In this document: one piece after another, positions 41,936-50,683 of the stretch
Position numbering within the stretch: the first letter of the stretch is position 1
How the letters are laid out: the number at the start of each line of letters is the position of its first letter
Assembly (NCBI GenBank): GCA_945860385.1
Contig: CAMAQD010000007.1
Coordinates: 1-64,000 of the forward strand
DNA from: Flavobacterium psychrophilum
GTDB lineage: Bacteria > Bacteroidota > Bacteroidia > Flavobacteriales > Flavobacteriaceae
Length of the DNA stretch: 64,000 nucleotides
Direction of reading: 5' to 3'
Program-made: the position numbers and the translations under genes
The notes under the pieces: generated by a model
Database searches by the model: none
What the model was told of the DNA's origin: nothing
Seen by the model: only the letters and a program-made list of their open reading frames with translations

Positions 41936-43336
41936 TTACTCTTTTTTGGTAAATGCCACATTTCTAGCACGTCCAATTGATATTTTAAACGAATTGAGTT
42001 TATTCATCGCACTTCTAGAAAATACTAAATCTCCATCTAACTCTTCAATACGAAAAGTATCTTTGGTAGTAGATTTCATAGGATATATGGTATTTGCGTT
42101 GAGGCGTATCATCAACTTTTCTTCTTGTACTTTAAAGGTTACTGTAGTATTTGTCTCGTCAGAAAAGTAGGTGCCTTCATAGGTTTTTAATGTTTCAGAA
42201 GAAATTGAACTAGGCTTAATTTTTGGTTCCTCTTTTGGTTTTTCAGTTATAGCAGAAGTGTCTGTTTTAGTAGTTACGAATATTTTATTAACCTTATTAG
42301 CAAGCGTATTTATATCAAATTCTGGCGTATTACTCAAAATAGCTATAGTCAGTTTTAACTCTGGAAATGTTTCTAAATAGGCTCTATATCCAGCCGTTGC
42401 CCCACCGTGACTGATGTTGTCCCAACCTCTAACTTTCAAAATAAATAGACCTGCACCATAAACATTTTTTTTACCATTATTTAAGGATTCCGTTTGAAGT
42501 TGTTTGGCAAACAAGGAACTAGTACCCATTTTTCCTTGTTGATAAAAATTGCACCATTTCAATAAATCCTCTGTAGTGGTCAGTAATCCGCCATTGCCAT
42601 AAACATATTCATTTGGCATATTTAATTTATAACCGTTCTCTATTTTGGAATATGCAACAGCTCGGTTTTTTACTATACGATTTGGGTCATCTCTCCATTG
42701 AGTATTCGTCATTCCTGCCGGCTCAAAAATATATTTTTTGGTAAATTCGGCTAAAGTTAATCCGCTGACGCGTTGCACAATTATAGCAGCAAGGTTATAG
42801 TTCGAATTGCTATAAATAAATTCATCGCCCGGTTTGTTATTCAATTCTTTTTGGCGTACAATAATTTCCAGCGCGTCTTCATTGGTGTAGAATTGCGTTC
42901 CACGAGACCAACCTGTTAATGAAGCAATGGAACCCCAATCTCTCAAACCACTCGTGTGATAAAGCATGTGACTTAATTTTATTGGAGTACCATAATCGCG
43001 CAATTCAGGAATATATTTTCTAACATCGTCATTTAAGGATAATTTTCCTTGTTGTTCTAACAAAAGAAGGGCCGCGGCAGTAAATTGCTTTGACACCGAA
43101 CCTCCTTCAATAATAGAATTTGTAGTTAAAGGAACGTTGCGTTCTAAATCGGCCAAACCCATCGCTTTAGAATAAATTATTTTTCCATTTCGTTCAATAG
43201 AGAGCTGACAGCCAGGATTGGTTGCTTGATATTGACTGAGAATTTTATTTACTTGTGAAATTGTATCTTGGAACGTTTGCCCAATAGAGAAATGATATAA
43301 TAGTATAAAAAAAAATGCTAGTTTGAAATTTTTCAT
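41936..43336 (-). CDS. Serine hydrolase, beta-lactamase/class C-like, secreted
   Basis: 466 residues with a signal peptide (FFILLYHFSIGQ). The beta-lactamase fold shows the SVSK nucleophile motif (GGSVSKQFTAAAL, about 77-89), the YSNSNYN triad element, and HGGATAGYRAY as the third motif. A lysine/proline-rich linker (about 355-375) joins a C-terminal lipocalin-like domain (LKTYEGTYFSDETNTTVTFKV). This layout is common in D-aminopeptidase and esterase relatives of class C beta-lactamases, not in resistance enzymes. The neighbours are peptidases, so a D-peptide or acyl-peptide substrate is likely. The exact activity is unknown. Confidence 0.85.
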   Translation of the reverse strand: MKNFKLAFFFILLYHFSIGQTFQDTISQVNKILSQYQATNPGCQLSIERNGKIIYSKAMGLADLERNVPLTTNSIIEGGSVSKQFTAAALLLLEQQGKLSLNDDVRKYIPELRDYGTPIKLSHMLYHTSGLRDWGSIASLTGWSRGTQFYTNEDALEIIVRQKELNNKPGDEFIYSNSNYNLAAIIVQRVSGLTLAEFTKKYIFEPAGMTNTQWRDDPNRIVKNRAVAYSKIENGYKLNMPNEYVYGNGGLLTTTEDLLKWCNFYQQGKMGTSSLFAKQLQTESLNNGKKNVYGAGLFILKVRGWDNISHGGATAGYRAYLETFPELKLTIAILSNTPEFDINTLANKVNKIFVTTKTDTSAITEKPKEEPKIKPSSISSETLKTYEGTYFSDETNTTVTFKVQEEKLMIRLNANTIYPMKSTTKDTFRIEELDGDLVFSRSAMNKLNSFKISIGRARNVAFTKKE

Positions 43337-43411
43337 ATGTAGATACTTGTTGTTTTTATTTATTGGAAAAGTAGTTGATTTTTTTGAAATTGGTTATAAT
43401 TAGCAAGTGCT

Positions 43412-43948
43412 TTATTTAACAAACGACGCCAAATCAATTTCCATAAACAATAAATACTGTCTGAATTCCTCAGGAATTTCAACTTCATCATAAACTGGAA
43501 TTGCTGCAAACCCAAAACTTCGGTAAAGGGAATGAGCAGCTTCCATAAATTTTGGGCTGTCCAAACGTACTTTTTGGTACCCTGATTATTTGGCAGCATT
43601 TAATAATCCCTGAAGTATGGCTCGTCCAGCTCCAATCTTTCTGAAATAGGGGTCGACATACATTCGCTTTACTTCGCCTATTTCGTCATTAATGCTTTTT
43701 AGGCAACCTATTCCACAAGCTTTATTGTCAATGAATGCCAAAATTAGACGGCCATTTGGTGGTAGAAATTTGTCTATATTTTTAATATCTTCCTTAACCG
43801 CTTCTACCGGATTATGCGGATGAACACCATAAAGCAATTGCATATTGTCGTTTCCCCAAGTGAGATAATCGGTCCATAATTGTTTGATATAATCAATATC
43901 ATCAGGAAGTTTGGCTTCACGAATTTCAATAGGGGAGTTGGTATTCAT
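43412..43948 (-). pseudogene. GNAT acetyltransferase interrupted by one in-frame TAA
   Basis: The frame starting MNTNSPIEIREAKLPDD runs 120 codons, meets TAA at 43586-43588, and continues in the same frame for 57 more sense codons to a TAA at 43412-43414. The part before the stop has the GNAT acetyl-CoA loop region (VKRMYVDPYFRKIGAGRAIL). The part after it reads SGYQKVRLDSPKFMEAA, HSLYRSFGFAAIPVY and FRQYLLFMEIDL, the expected second half of the fold. One base change explains everything (for example CAA, GAA or AAA to TAA). It is a recent pseudogene, a sequencing error or a readthrough case. The truncated product would lack the LYRSFGF strand and helix and should be inactive. Confidence 0.9.
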
Positions 43949-43969
43949 AGGTTTTGTGTTTTTAATTCT

Positions 43970-45823
43970 TTATAAATTTCGACCCACAGGATACAATAAA
44001 TAGCGTTCGTCATAGTATTTTGTTTTGCTGTAAAACCAAGTATATATTGCATTTGGGTCATTAGCAAAAACAGTATCTGGAGCTTTCTTTTGGTCAAATT
44101 CTTTCTGCAATTCCGTAGAATCAGCGAGCATTTTTTTTATTGTAGGTTCCATAACGTAGGCTTCAATATATTCAGTGCGTTGAAAAATTTGATCAAAAAA
44201 TCCCCAGCTTAAAAAAGAATCAGAAGATTTAGGTTCAAGTAGTAATACAGCCAAATCTCCCAAAGGTTGGTCTGTTGTAATATAAACTGAACCCGCTGCA
44301 AAGACTTGTTTTCGGTTTTCCGGAATCGGATTTCCTGTTACTTGTATGTGGCCTTCAAAAGGTTGTGCTTTACCTGAATCATTTTGAAATTTAGCATCCT
44401 GAATTCGATACATTTCGACGGTCACTTCTTTAGGATTTTTTAATATTTCCATTTGGATTCCGTGTAATCGTAATCTTTCAATGACCTCATCGCAAGCAGC
44501 TGGTACAAAATATCCTTTTGGACGTGTTACAAAATCAATCGGTTCAGTTCCTTTGAAATTAGCAATAGTTTGGGTTATTGGTTTACCTGTCCATTCGACA
44601 TAATCAGCATTAGTTACTATCGATTTTACTATTTTTGCTTCAATTCCTAAAAGGGTAAGACTATCGGGAGCCGATGCTTTACCAACCTTGATTTTAACGT
44701 CTGGTTGATGGGCAAATCTTGCTTCAGCACTCATTTGAGGTGCTTTCCACTTCATCGGAAGCTTCGTTTCTCTTTTGGCTCTGTCAATTATTGTACTTTC
44801 TTGGAGAGATTTCCCCTCTTTTGCTAATAATTTCAAAGTGCTTTCTAACAGTATATACGTTCCTAAAACTCTTTGTTTAAATGGTTTTAACGAATGGTTC
44901 TCTACCAAAATTGTTGCGGTATGTCGCAAGTCGCCATAAGCATCAGAAAATCGGGGAGCACCCATAATTAACATATTACCCTTAGAAAAATCACGATCAT
45001 TTACAGCAAATAACAATTGCCCAGGAATGTGTCCGTTGGAGGCTAATTCTTTGTCAGCGTAGGTTTTGTAAGTTGTTGCTAACCAATTGGAATTAGATTT
45101 TGAATAACCTTGTCCGCCCAATCCACCAAAAGTGATGTCGTATTGATAATCGGCACCATCGGTGACGTGAATATCCATAAAAAGCAATGGATCGTAATCA
45201 TTTATAACGTTAATTACAGCGCGTATTTCTTTGGTATCCAGTTTGGTAAAATCTCTGTTGAGGTTCAGATTTTGAGCATTGGTCCGCCAGCCCATATTTT
45301 GAGGACCACGTTGGTTGGGTCGGTTAAAAGAGGAGCTTCGTTCGTGTCCATCGACATTCAAGATGGGAATGAAAAGGAAATTCACTTTGTCGAGCAGTTG
45401 TTTTTTATTTCCAAAAGCGATATCGCGAAGTAACATCATTCCGGCATCTTTGCCATCAATTTCTCCCGAATGAATTCCAGCTTGAACGAGCAATAATGGT
45501 TTTGTCGATTTTTTTAAAACGCTTGCAGTAACAGTTTTTTCTGCTGAAGCAATAATCATAAAAATGTCTCTTCCTTCTGGACTTTTTCCTATTGAAACCA
45601 TTGTCAATAAAGGAGAAACATCTGTTAGTTTTCGTAACCAACTCATCGTTTGGTCATAAGTAGGTGTAGTTACAAAATCTGATTTTTCGGTAGGTGTTAT
45701 CCAAGGATTATTGGATTTTGCGATTAAGGATTCGCTTTTTCCGTGCCAATCTTGTACTGGTGGTAAAATGGATTGTGCCGTTAGGAGAATCGGAAAGATG
45801 AACGCGATTAGTATTTTTTTCAT
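43970..45823 (-). CDS. Secreted M14-family zinc carboxypeptidase
   Basis: 617 residues with a signal peptide (ILIAFIFPILLTAQ). The M14 metal motif GIHSGEIDG (His and Glu) is at about 115-123 and the third ligand is in MDIHVTDGADYQYD. The catalytic Glu is expected in the TILVENHSLKPF segment near residue 310, which fits M14. A C-terminal beta-rich domain (about 400-600) is extra. Such enzymes remove C-terminal residues or cleave amide bonds in peptidoglycan-like substrates. It precedes the GNAT pseudogene and serine hydrolase on the same strand. Confidence 0.88.
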   Translation of the reverse strand: MKKILIAFIFPILLTAQSILPPVQDWHGKSESLIAKSNNPWITPTEKSDFVTTPTYDQTMSWLRKLTDVSPLLTMVSIGKSPEGRDIFMIIASAEKTVTASVLKKSTKPLLLVQAGIHSGEIDGKDAGMMLLRDIAFGNKKQLLDKVNFLFIPILNVDGHERSSSFNRPNQRGPQNMGWRTNAQNLNLNRDFTKLDTKEIRAVINVINDYDPLLFMDIHVTDGADYQYDITFGGLGGQGYSKSNSNWLATTYKTYADKELASNGHIPGQLLFAVNDRDFSKGNMLIMGAPRFSDAYGDLRHTATILVENHSLKPFKQRVLGTYILLESTLKLLAKEGKSLQESTIIDRAKRETKLPMKWKAPQMSAEARFAHQPDVKIKVGKASAPDSLTLLGIEAKIVKSIVTNADYVEWTGKPITQTIANFKGTEPIDFVTRPKGYFVPAACDEVIERLRLHGIQMEILKNPKEVTVEMYRIQDAKFQNDSGKAQPFEGHIQVTGNPIPENRKQVFAAGSVYITTDQPLGDLAVLLLEPKSSDSFLSWGFFDQIFQRTEYIEAYVMEPTIKKMLADSTELQKEFDQKKAPDTVFANDPNAIYTWFYSKTKYYDERYLLYPVGRNL

Positions 45824-45921
45824 GTTTTTTCAATATATTTTTAAAATTTTGAGGATTTAAATTTCTAAAAGGATTTTAGATTTACAAATAACTCAGCCAC
45901 CATTTTTCTTTGTTATTGGTT

Positions 45922-46371
45922 TTATTTATTTCCCACACTATTTACTTCAATCCAATACCCATTTGGGTCTTGAAAAAATATTTGTTTAATTCCGTCTGCT
46001 CGCATATTTATTTTATTTGGAGTTCCGGGCCAGTCAGAGTAGGGAATATTCTTGGTCTCTAATGTTTTTATAAAGGCCTCAAAATTTGAAGTAGATAAAG
46101 CCAAATGTACAGCTTTATTGATAACGACCGGTTCTTTTAGAAATGATATAAGATGCAGTTCCTCTCCTTGGCCAAAAGAGAACCAACGAATGCCATCCAT
46201 TTTTGTTTTATTAGTAATTTCTTGAAGTCCCAAAACTTCTTTGTAAAAAGTCGCTGATTCATCAAGGTTTTTTACAGATAATGCGATATGGTTGAAAGTA
46301 AAGTTTGGGTTTTGAGCATTTACCATTCCACAAAAAGTAAAAAAAAAGAGTAGTAAGGTTATTTTTTTCAT
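45922..46371 (-). CDS. Secreted VOC/glyoxalase-fold protein
   Basis: 149 residues. A signal peptide (LLLFFFTFCGMVNAQ) precedes a vicinal-oxygen-chelate domain: FNHIALSVKNLDESATFYKEVLGL at the start with the first metal His, then GEELHLISF, HLALSTSNFEAF and FFQDPNGYWIEVNSV at the end. The His/Glu metal ligands of the family are visible. Members include glyoxalase I-like enzymes and resistance proteins, but export to the periplasm is unusual for glyoxalase I. The function is not assigned. The gap of 217 bp to the next gene (46372-46588) shows nothing I can name. Confidence 0.82.
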   Translation of the reverse strand: MKKITLLLFFFTFCGMVNAQNPNFTFNHIALSVKNLDESATFYKEVLGLQEITNKTKMDGIRWFSFGQGEELHLISFLKEPVVINKAVHLALSTSNFEAFIKTLETKNIPYSDWPGTPNKINMRADGIKQIFFQDPNGYWIEVNSVGNK

Positions 46372-46588
46372 TTTTAGAATTTTAAATATTTAATTTAACT
46401 TATTCAACGTTAAAAGCTTATATAAAGATTTGATGTATATTAGATAATGAAGATTTTTAATATGCTTTGTGTTAAATTGTATGAGACAAAATCGAAAACC
46501 GTATTATGAAAATAATCTATCTAGTGGTTAAGTGTAATTAATCATCAGATGGTTACTTTTCTCCTCGTCTTTATTAAAGATTTATATT

Positions 46589-47632
46589 CTATTTAAAAAC
46601 ACCATCATCAACATCAAATATAAATTTTATCAATCCCTTGAAATAGGTTTTTTGATCATCATATTGCGAACAATGGCTTCCGTTGGTTAATAGGAATTGC
46701 CCTTTTGGAAATTCTTTCGACATCCATTCCATATATTTAGGGTCCATGGTATCGTATTTAGCACCTATTACAAGTGTAGGGACAGTAATTGTTTTTAATT
46801 TTTGGGAAACATCCCAATTTTTTAAAGTAGCATTTTTAGTCATTCCAAACTCACTATGACCTTGCATATAGACATAAATGTTAGGGTTGAGATGCTTAAA
46901 AGCCCTGTTTATCGATTCTGGCCATTCACTCAACGGCATTCTTAATATATGTTGAGTATAGTAATGTTGCATTACCAATTCGGCATATTTTGGATTGGCG
47001 AAATCTTCCTTGGCTTCCATATCCATAATTTCTTTGAAAATTTCGGGTTTCATTTGTGGGCCTAAAACTTCTTTAGCGTATTTTTCGTATGCCGTGGCAC
47101 TTGCCATCATATTAGATATAATTAGCCCTTTTATATTCTTTTGGTATTTCAAAGCATATTCCATTGCGAGGATTCCACCCCAAGACTGTCCTAATACATA
47201 AAAATTGTCTTTATCAAGTTTGAGTGCCTGACGAACTTGCTCTACCTCTTCCACAAAATGTTCAGTTGTCCAGAGAGTGGAATCATTGGGTTTGTCGCTG
47301 TAATAGGAATCTAATTGGTCGTAATAAATGTATTCGATACCTTCCTTTGGGAAATACCCATCAAAACATTCAAAAAATTCGTGAGTTCCACCCGGTCCGC
47401 CGTGAAGCAATAAGACTTTAATTTTAGGATTGTTTCCCACACTTTTTGTCCACACTTTAAAAGTACCTTTTGGGGTGGTAATAGGTATCATTTTAATTCC
47501 ACCTGTAAACTGATCGTCACGGTTTGAATAATCAAAATAGGTGGTGTTCGAATCACTTTTGGATTCTTTTTTTTCGGCACAACTTAGCAAAAGACAGGAA
47601 GAAATAAGCAAAAAATAAATTATATTTTTCAT
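46589..47632 (-). CDS. Proline iminopeptidase-like alpha/beta hydrolase, lipoprotein
   Basis: 347 residues. The signal ends in a lipobox (LLLSC). The S33 proline iminopeptidase pattern is clear: oxyanion motif LLHGGPGG (about 74-81), nucleophile GQSWGG (about 148-153), catalytic Asp in GAKYDTMDP and His in NGSHCSQYDD. The cap domain lies between. These enzymes release N-terminal proline or small amino acids; the lipoprotein form would act in the periplasm. It continues the peptidase theme of this neighbourhood. The family is sure, the substrate is not. Confidence 0.9.
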   Translation of the reverse strand: MKNIIYFLLISSCLLLSCAEKKESKSDSNTTYFDYSNRDDQFTGGIKMIPITTPKGTFKVWTKSVGNNPKIKVLLLHGGPGGTHEFFECFDGYFPKEGIEYIYYDQLDSYYSDKPNDSTLWTTEHFVEEVEQVRQALKLDKDNFYVLGQSWGGILAMEYALKYQKNIKGLIISNMMASATAYEKYAKEVLGPQMKPEIFKEIMDMEAKEDFANPKYAELVMQHYYTQHILRMPLSEWPESINRAFKHLNPNIYVYMQGHSEFGMTKNATLKNWDVSQKLKTITVPTLVIGAKYDTMDPKYMEWMSKEFPKGQFLLTNGSHCSQYDDQKTYFKGLIKFIFDVDDGVFK

Positions 47633-47835
47633 AACATTGGTTTTAAAATTATTGTAAATATTCTGTAAAATCGTGCAATCAAGTTTAGTTTATCAATCAG
47701 TAAACAGTTTTTAACTAACTTTTTTAAAGTGCTTGCTGTACTTTTCCTGTTTATTTTAGTATTAGTTACAAAATTGTCTAAAAATATAAAAATTTACCTT
47801 TCAAAAATTAAAATTTTAAGAGAAAAAATAAATAA

Positions 47836-47883
47836 AGTAACCAATAGGATGTAAATTTTTGAAAATACATCTAATTGGTTACT
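47836..47883 (-). terminator. Long hairpin, terminator of the RidA operon, in a 333-bp non-coding gap
   Basis: An 18-bp stem with two mismatches is formed by 47836-47853 and 47866-47883 (AGTAACCAAT pairing with ATTGGTTACT). On the minus strand it is followed by TTTATTTATTTTTTC, so it terminates the genes ending at 47966. The rest of the gap 47633-47965 is AT-rich and I see no gene in it. Confidence 0.75.
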
Positions 47884-47965
47884 GTAGTTTATCTATATTA
47901 TTACACTGCTTCTTTGGCACTCCAATTGCCTTAAACTGTTTGTCGGATTTCAGATTTTCATTGTT

Positions 47966-48460
47966 TTATTTGGTAATATGAGCTTCCATATCAATCTCTA
48001 TTAATTGTCCCGGTAATGCCAATCCTTTTACTTCAAGCCACGTGCCTGTCGGAAATTGTTTTTTATAAACCGAGTTTCTATATCCAGAAACATTTATAAA
48101 TTCTGCCATATTGGTCGTGAACACATTTTCTACCACAACATCGTCGAAAGTACAACCGTAATGTATTAGAATTTTCTCTAAATCGGCGTAACAGTTTTTC
48201 ATTTGTTGGTCCATATTTCCAGCAGCGGTTAGATTGCCCTTGTCATCCATACTAACAGCTCCAGAAATTTTGATATCGTTACCAATTTTTACTGCGTGTG
48301 AATACCCGTAAGCTTTTTCGACCTCGGGACGAAGAAGAAAATAGTCAGGTTTTTCGACTTGAGTTTCTGGCTTCGCAATTGTTTCAGACGTAATTTCTTT
48401 TTTACAAGAATTTAAAGTGAATAGTGCCACTAAAGCAAGCACTGTAAATTTTGTTTTCAT
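47966..48460 (-). CDS. RidA (YjgF/UK114)-family lipoprotein
   Basis: 164 residues. A lipoprotein signal ends in LFTLNSC, then a RidA fold (about 50-160) with YSHAVKIGNDIKISGAVSMDD, MDQQMKNCYADLEKILIHYG, VVVENVFTTNM and TWLEVKGLALPGQLIEIDMEA. RidA itself deaminates reactive enamines in the cytoplasm and uses a conserved Arg; the arginine expected near the C-terminus appears to be missing (VKGLALPGQLIEI instead of an R-containing motif), so this is likely a divergent family member without imine deaminase activity. It is the last gene of a minus-strand run and is followed by a terminator. Confidence 0.85.
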   Translation of the reverse strand: MKTKFTVLALVALFTLNSCKKEITSETIAKPETQVEKPDYFLLRPEVEKAYGYSHAVKIGNDIKISGAVSMDDKGNLTAAGNMDQQMKNCYADLEKILIHYGCTFDDVVVENVFTTNMAEFINVSGYRNSVYKKQFPTGTWLEVKGLALPGQLIEIDMEAHITK

Positions 48461-48495
48461 AGTTGTTGGTTTTGAAGTTTTAATTGATTTTATTA

Positions 48496-48798
48496 CTATT
48501 CAATTTCTCCCACCAATAAGGTCGCACCTCCAGTTGCAAAATTGGAGAGATCACTAGCTGTAGCTTGTCCTTCTGGAGAGCTCATAGCCTTTCGCATGGT
48601 TTCCATGTTTTGATACCAAAACTCTGCCATTCGATAATAAACAGGTTTTTCGCCATCTGCGGAATTTAAAAATTTGGTGAGTTCTAATTTTTCATGACCT
48701 TTCATTTTTGAAGCTATGGGCAAATGGGTATTTGAATAATAATTTTCAAATGCTGCGCTATCTGTTGGATGTCCGTAAAGAACTGTTAATTTAATCAT
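48496..48798 (-). CDS. EthD-family protein
   Basis: 100 residues from MIKLTVLYG. The EthD ferredoxin-like fold is shown by LYGHPTDSAAFENYYSNTHLPIA near the start, MAEFWYQNMETMRKAMSSPEGQ and a final LVGEIE. A longer open frame to 48981 overlaps the next gene and its extra part looks non-coding, so the inner start was taken. EthD was first found next to ether-degrading P450 genes; most homologues have unknown roles. It lies 35 bp upstream of the RidA-like gene. Confidence 0.85.
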   Translation of the reverse strand: MIKLTVLYGHPTDSAAFENYYSNTHLPIASKMKGHEKLELTKFLNSADGEKPVYYRMAEFWYQNMETMRKAMSSPEGQATASDLSNFATGGATLLVGEIE

Positions 48799-48860
48799 TA
48801 TGTTTGTTTTTAAGTTGTTATTTTTTTTAAATATTTGACAAAAATTATTGAATGAAAAGT

Positions 48861-49598
48861 TTATGTTATTGGTAATTTTACAAACCATTCTGCAACTGAA
48901 TCCCAAAATGGAAAACTTACCTGATTGAAAATTAAGTAGTGAAATATCATAAATAAGGATAATAAAAGTGGGAAAACCCATCTCCCGCTGGTTTGTTTAC
49001 GTTCGATAATAATTAGCGAAATAGTTAGCGTGTACATTATTGCTACTGTTATTCCAAGTCCAAGTATAAAATTGGGCTCTGGTAATACGGTTAGAATAAT
49101 AAAACGTCCTAATGTTGGTTCTATAAACACAATGCCTGTCGCAATCATTGCACGAGCGTGAATTTGAATATTATGTTTATTCACTATTGCAATGGTGTAC
49201 ATCACGCTAATTATAATGATATCTTTTAATTGCAACCACAAGCTAGCCCCCAATCCTTCCTTGACTACACCGCCAATTTGATGATGTTTCAATAAAATTA
49301 TCGAAATGATAAACAAGGGTAAAATGATAAAACTCAATTTTCCAATTTGCTTGTGAACAGCCAGTTTCTTTTTCTTAATAAGTAAGGGTTGTACAATCAA
49401 AAAGCCGATCCACAGTGAAGCCATCATAAAATGGAAATGAAAATATAAATTGAAGTTGGCAGTTCCATCAAAATATTTGGAAAAGTAAGTAGGCCAAAAA
49501 CCTAAGAACATAATAGCTACTAAGCCTATAAAATAATAACCTGATTTTTCGAATCGGATTTTTTTTGGACGATTAACTTTTGAAATAGAGTCTTCCAT
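48861..49598 (-). CDS. Polytopic membrane protein, family not recognised
   Basis: 245 residues with about seven hydrophobic segments (for example YYFIGLVAIMFLGFWPTYF and IGKLSFIILPLFIISIILL). Histidines sit in or near helices (FHFHFMMASLWIGF, AVHKQIGK, QIHARAMIATG), a pattern seen in heme-binding DUF2306/DUF998-like membrane proteins, but I cannot place it in a family. It follows the SDR gene by 14 bp and precedes the EthD gene, so it is co-transcribed with them. Confidence 0.65.
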   Translation of the reverse strand: MEDSISKVNRPKKIRFEKSGYYFIGLVAIMFLGFWPTYFSKYFDGTANFNLYFHFHFMMASLWIGFLIVQPLLIKKKKLAVHKQIGKLSFIILPLFIISIILLKHHQIGGVVKEGLGASLWLQLKDIIIISVMYTIAIVNKHNIQIHARAMIATGIVFIEPTLGRFIILTVLPEPNFILGLGITVAIMYTLTISLIIIERKQTSGRWVFPLLLSLFMIFHYLIFNQVSFPFWDSVAEWFVKLPIT

Positions 49599-49612
49599 TT
49601 TTGGTTTAGATT

Positions 49613-50551
49613 TTAATTTGAATAATTATTTAAAGTTTCTTTTACGGGTCTGAATTGGATTCCTAAATCTTTTATTGCCAAATCGTTTTTATAAATAATA
49701 TTTGCTTTTTCTTTGGGTTCTTGATGATTAAGCATTGCGCTTATATCCGAAACTTTATAGGTTTCGGAGGTTAATAGATAATCTTTGCCGTGAAATCCTG
49801 TGGTGGTTGCCAGGTTGAATGTTGCATTGGCGACGTCTTCAACATCTACAATAGCAAAAGAAACATCGTTATCATAAAGTTCCTGAATGAATTCGTCAGG
49901 AGCAATCTTGTTTTTAATTAAATATTGTAAGACCGAAGAAGTTGAATCTTCTCTGTCAGACATTGATTTTCCTAAAACCATTACCGGAGAAACGGAACTA
50001 ATTTCGAAAAATAGCATCGGATTATCTAGTATGAATTTTTCTATTACTTGGTTGGCCATAAATTTAGCTTGTGCATATGGATGACTTTCGGTGCTGGTAA
50101 ATCTGGTATCGTTTTCATCAAATGTGTCTGTAACGTTTTTAGTTCCTGCTGGCAAGGGGAAATTAGTATTCCAAGCAGCAACCGAAGCAATAAAAACTAC
50201 TTTTTCGATTCCTGGAGTTTGACTAATTACTTCTAAAAAGTTTTCGGTGCCTTTGATAGTTGGATCAAACAGTTGTTTTTTTGCATCTTTAAAGTCTAAA
50301 AGAAAAGGGGTTCCACAATGAATGATAATGTCGCAATCGAAAACAAAATCTTGTAAAACGGTTTTATTCATAACATCCAATTCGCTTATGTGCAAATTAT
50401 CCGAATGGTTTAAGGTCATTAGATGTTGGTATTTATCTTCTCTTTTAATATCGGTTGCTGAAACTTTTACAAGAAAACCGTTATTCAAAAATGCTTTAGT
50501 GATATAGCTTCCTATGAATCCAGAGCCACCAATTATACCTGCTTTTTTCAT
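49613..50551 (-). CDS. NAD(P)-dependent epimerase/reductase (extended SDR)
   Basis: 312 residues. Rossmann motif GGSGFIGSYI (about 8-17), FIASVAAWN with the active-site Ser, and YAQAKF as the YxxxK motif (about 158-163). The profile resembles the dihydroflavonol-4-reductase/aldehyde-reductase branch of extended SDRs (KGTENFLEV, VEDVANA). It probably reduces or oxidises a hydroxy compound with NADP(H). The first gene of the run RidA-EthD-membrane-SDR reading upstream; a terminator separates it from the SnoaL-like genes. Confidence 0.87.
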   Translation of the reverse strand: MKKAGIIGGSGFIGSYITKAFLNNGFLVKVSATDIKREDKYQHLMTLNHSDNLHISELDVMNKTVLQDFVFDCDIIIHCGTPFLLDFKDAKKQLFDPTIKGTENFLEVISQTPGIEKVVFIASVAAWNTNFPLPAGTKNVTDTFDENDTRFTSTESHPYAQAKFMANQVIEKFILDNPMLFFEISSVSPVMVLGKSMSDREDSTSSVLQYLIKNKIAPDEFIQELYDNDVSFAIVDVEDVANATFNLATTTGFHGKDYLLTSETYKVSDISAMLNHQEPKEKANIIYKNDLAIKDLGIQFRPVKETLNNYSN

Positions 50552-50569
50552 TTTAATTCTATTTAAATA

Positions 50570-50599
50570 AACCTCACAGGCTTTTATACTTGTGAGGTT
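50570..50599 (-). terminator. Terminator hairpin after the tandem NTF2-like gene
   Basis: AACCTCACA (50570-50578) pairs with TGTGAGGTT (50591-50599). On the minus strand it is followed by TATTTAAAT. It separates two minus-strand units. Confidence 0.7.
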
Positions 50600-50683
50600 T
50601 TGAATTAATAATTATTATATTGTAAAGTTGTTTTTATCACTTTAAATTTTAAACAGATAGTTTTTAATAAAAAGTTATTCTTA

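Noticed and set aside
41936..43336. Beta-lactam resistance gene
   Set aside because: It has the general class C fold with an extra lipocalin-like domain and peptidase neighbours; nothing points to antibiotic resistance.
43360..43599. Separate small gene after the GNAT gene (in another frame)
   Set aside because: The GNAT frame itself continues after the stop with family-typical sequence, so this is a shadow frame over the pseudogene.
43412..43948. Frameshift in the GNAT gene
   Set aside because: Both halves are in the same reading frame; only one TAA codon separates them.
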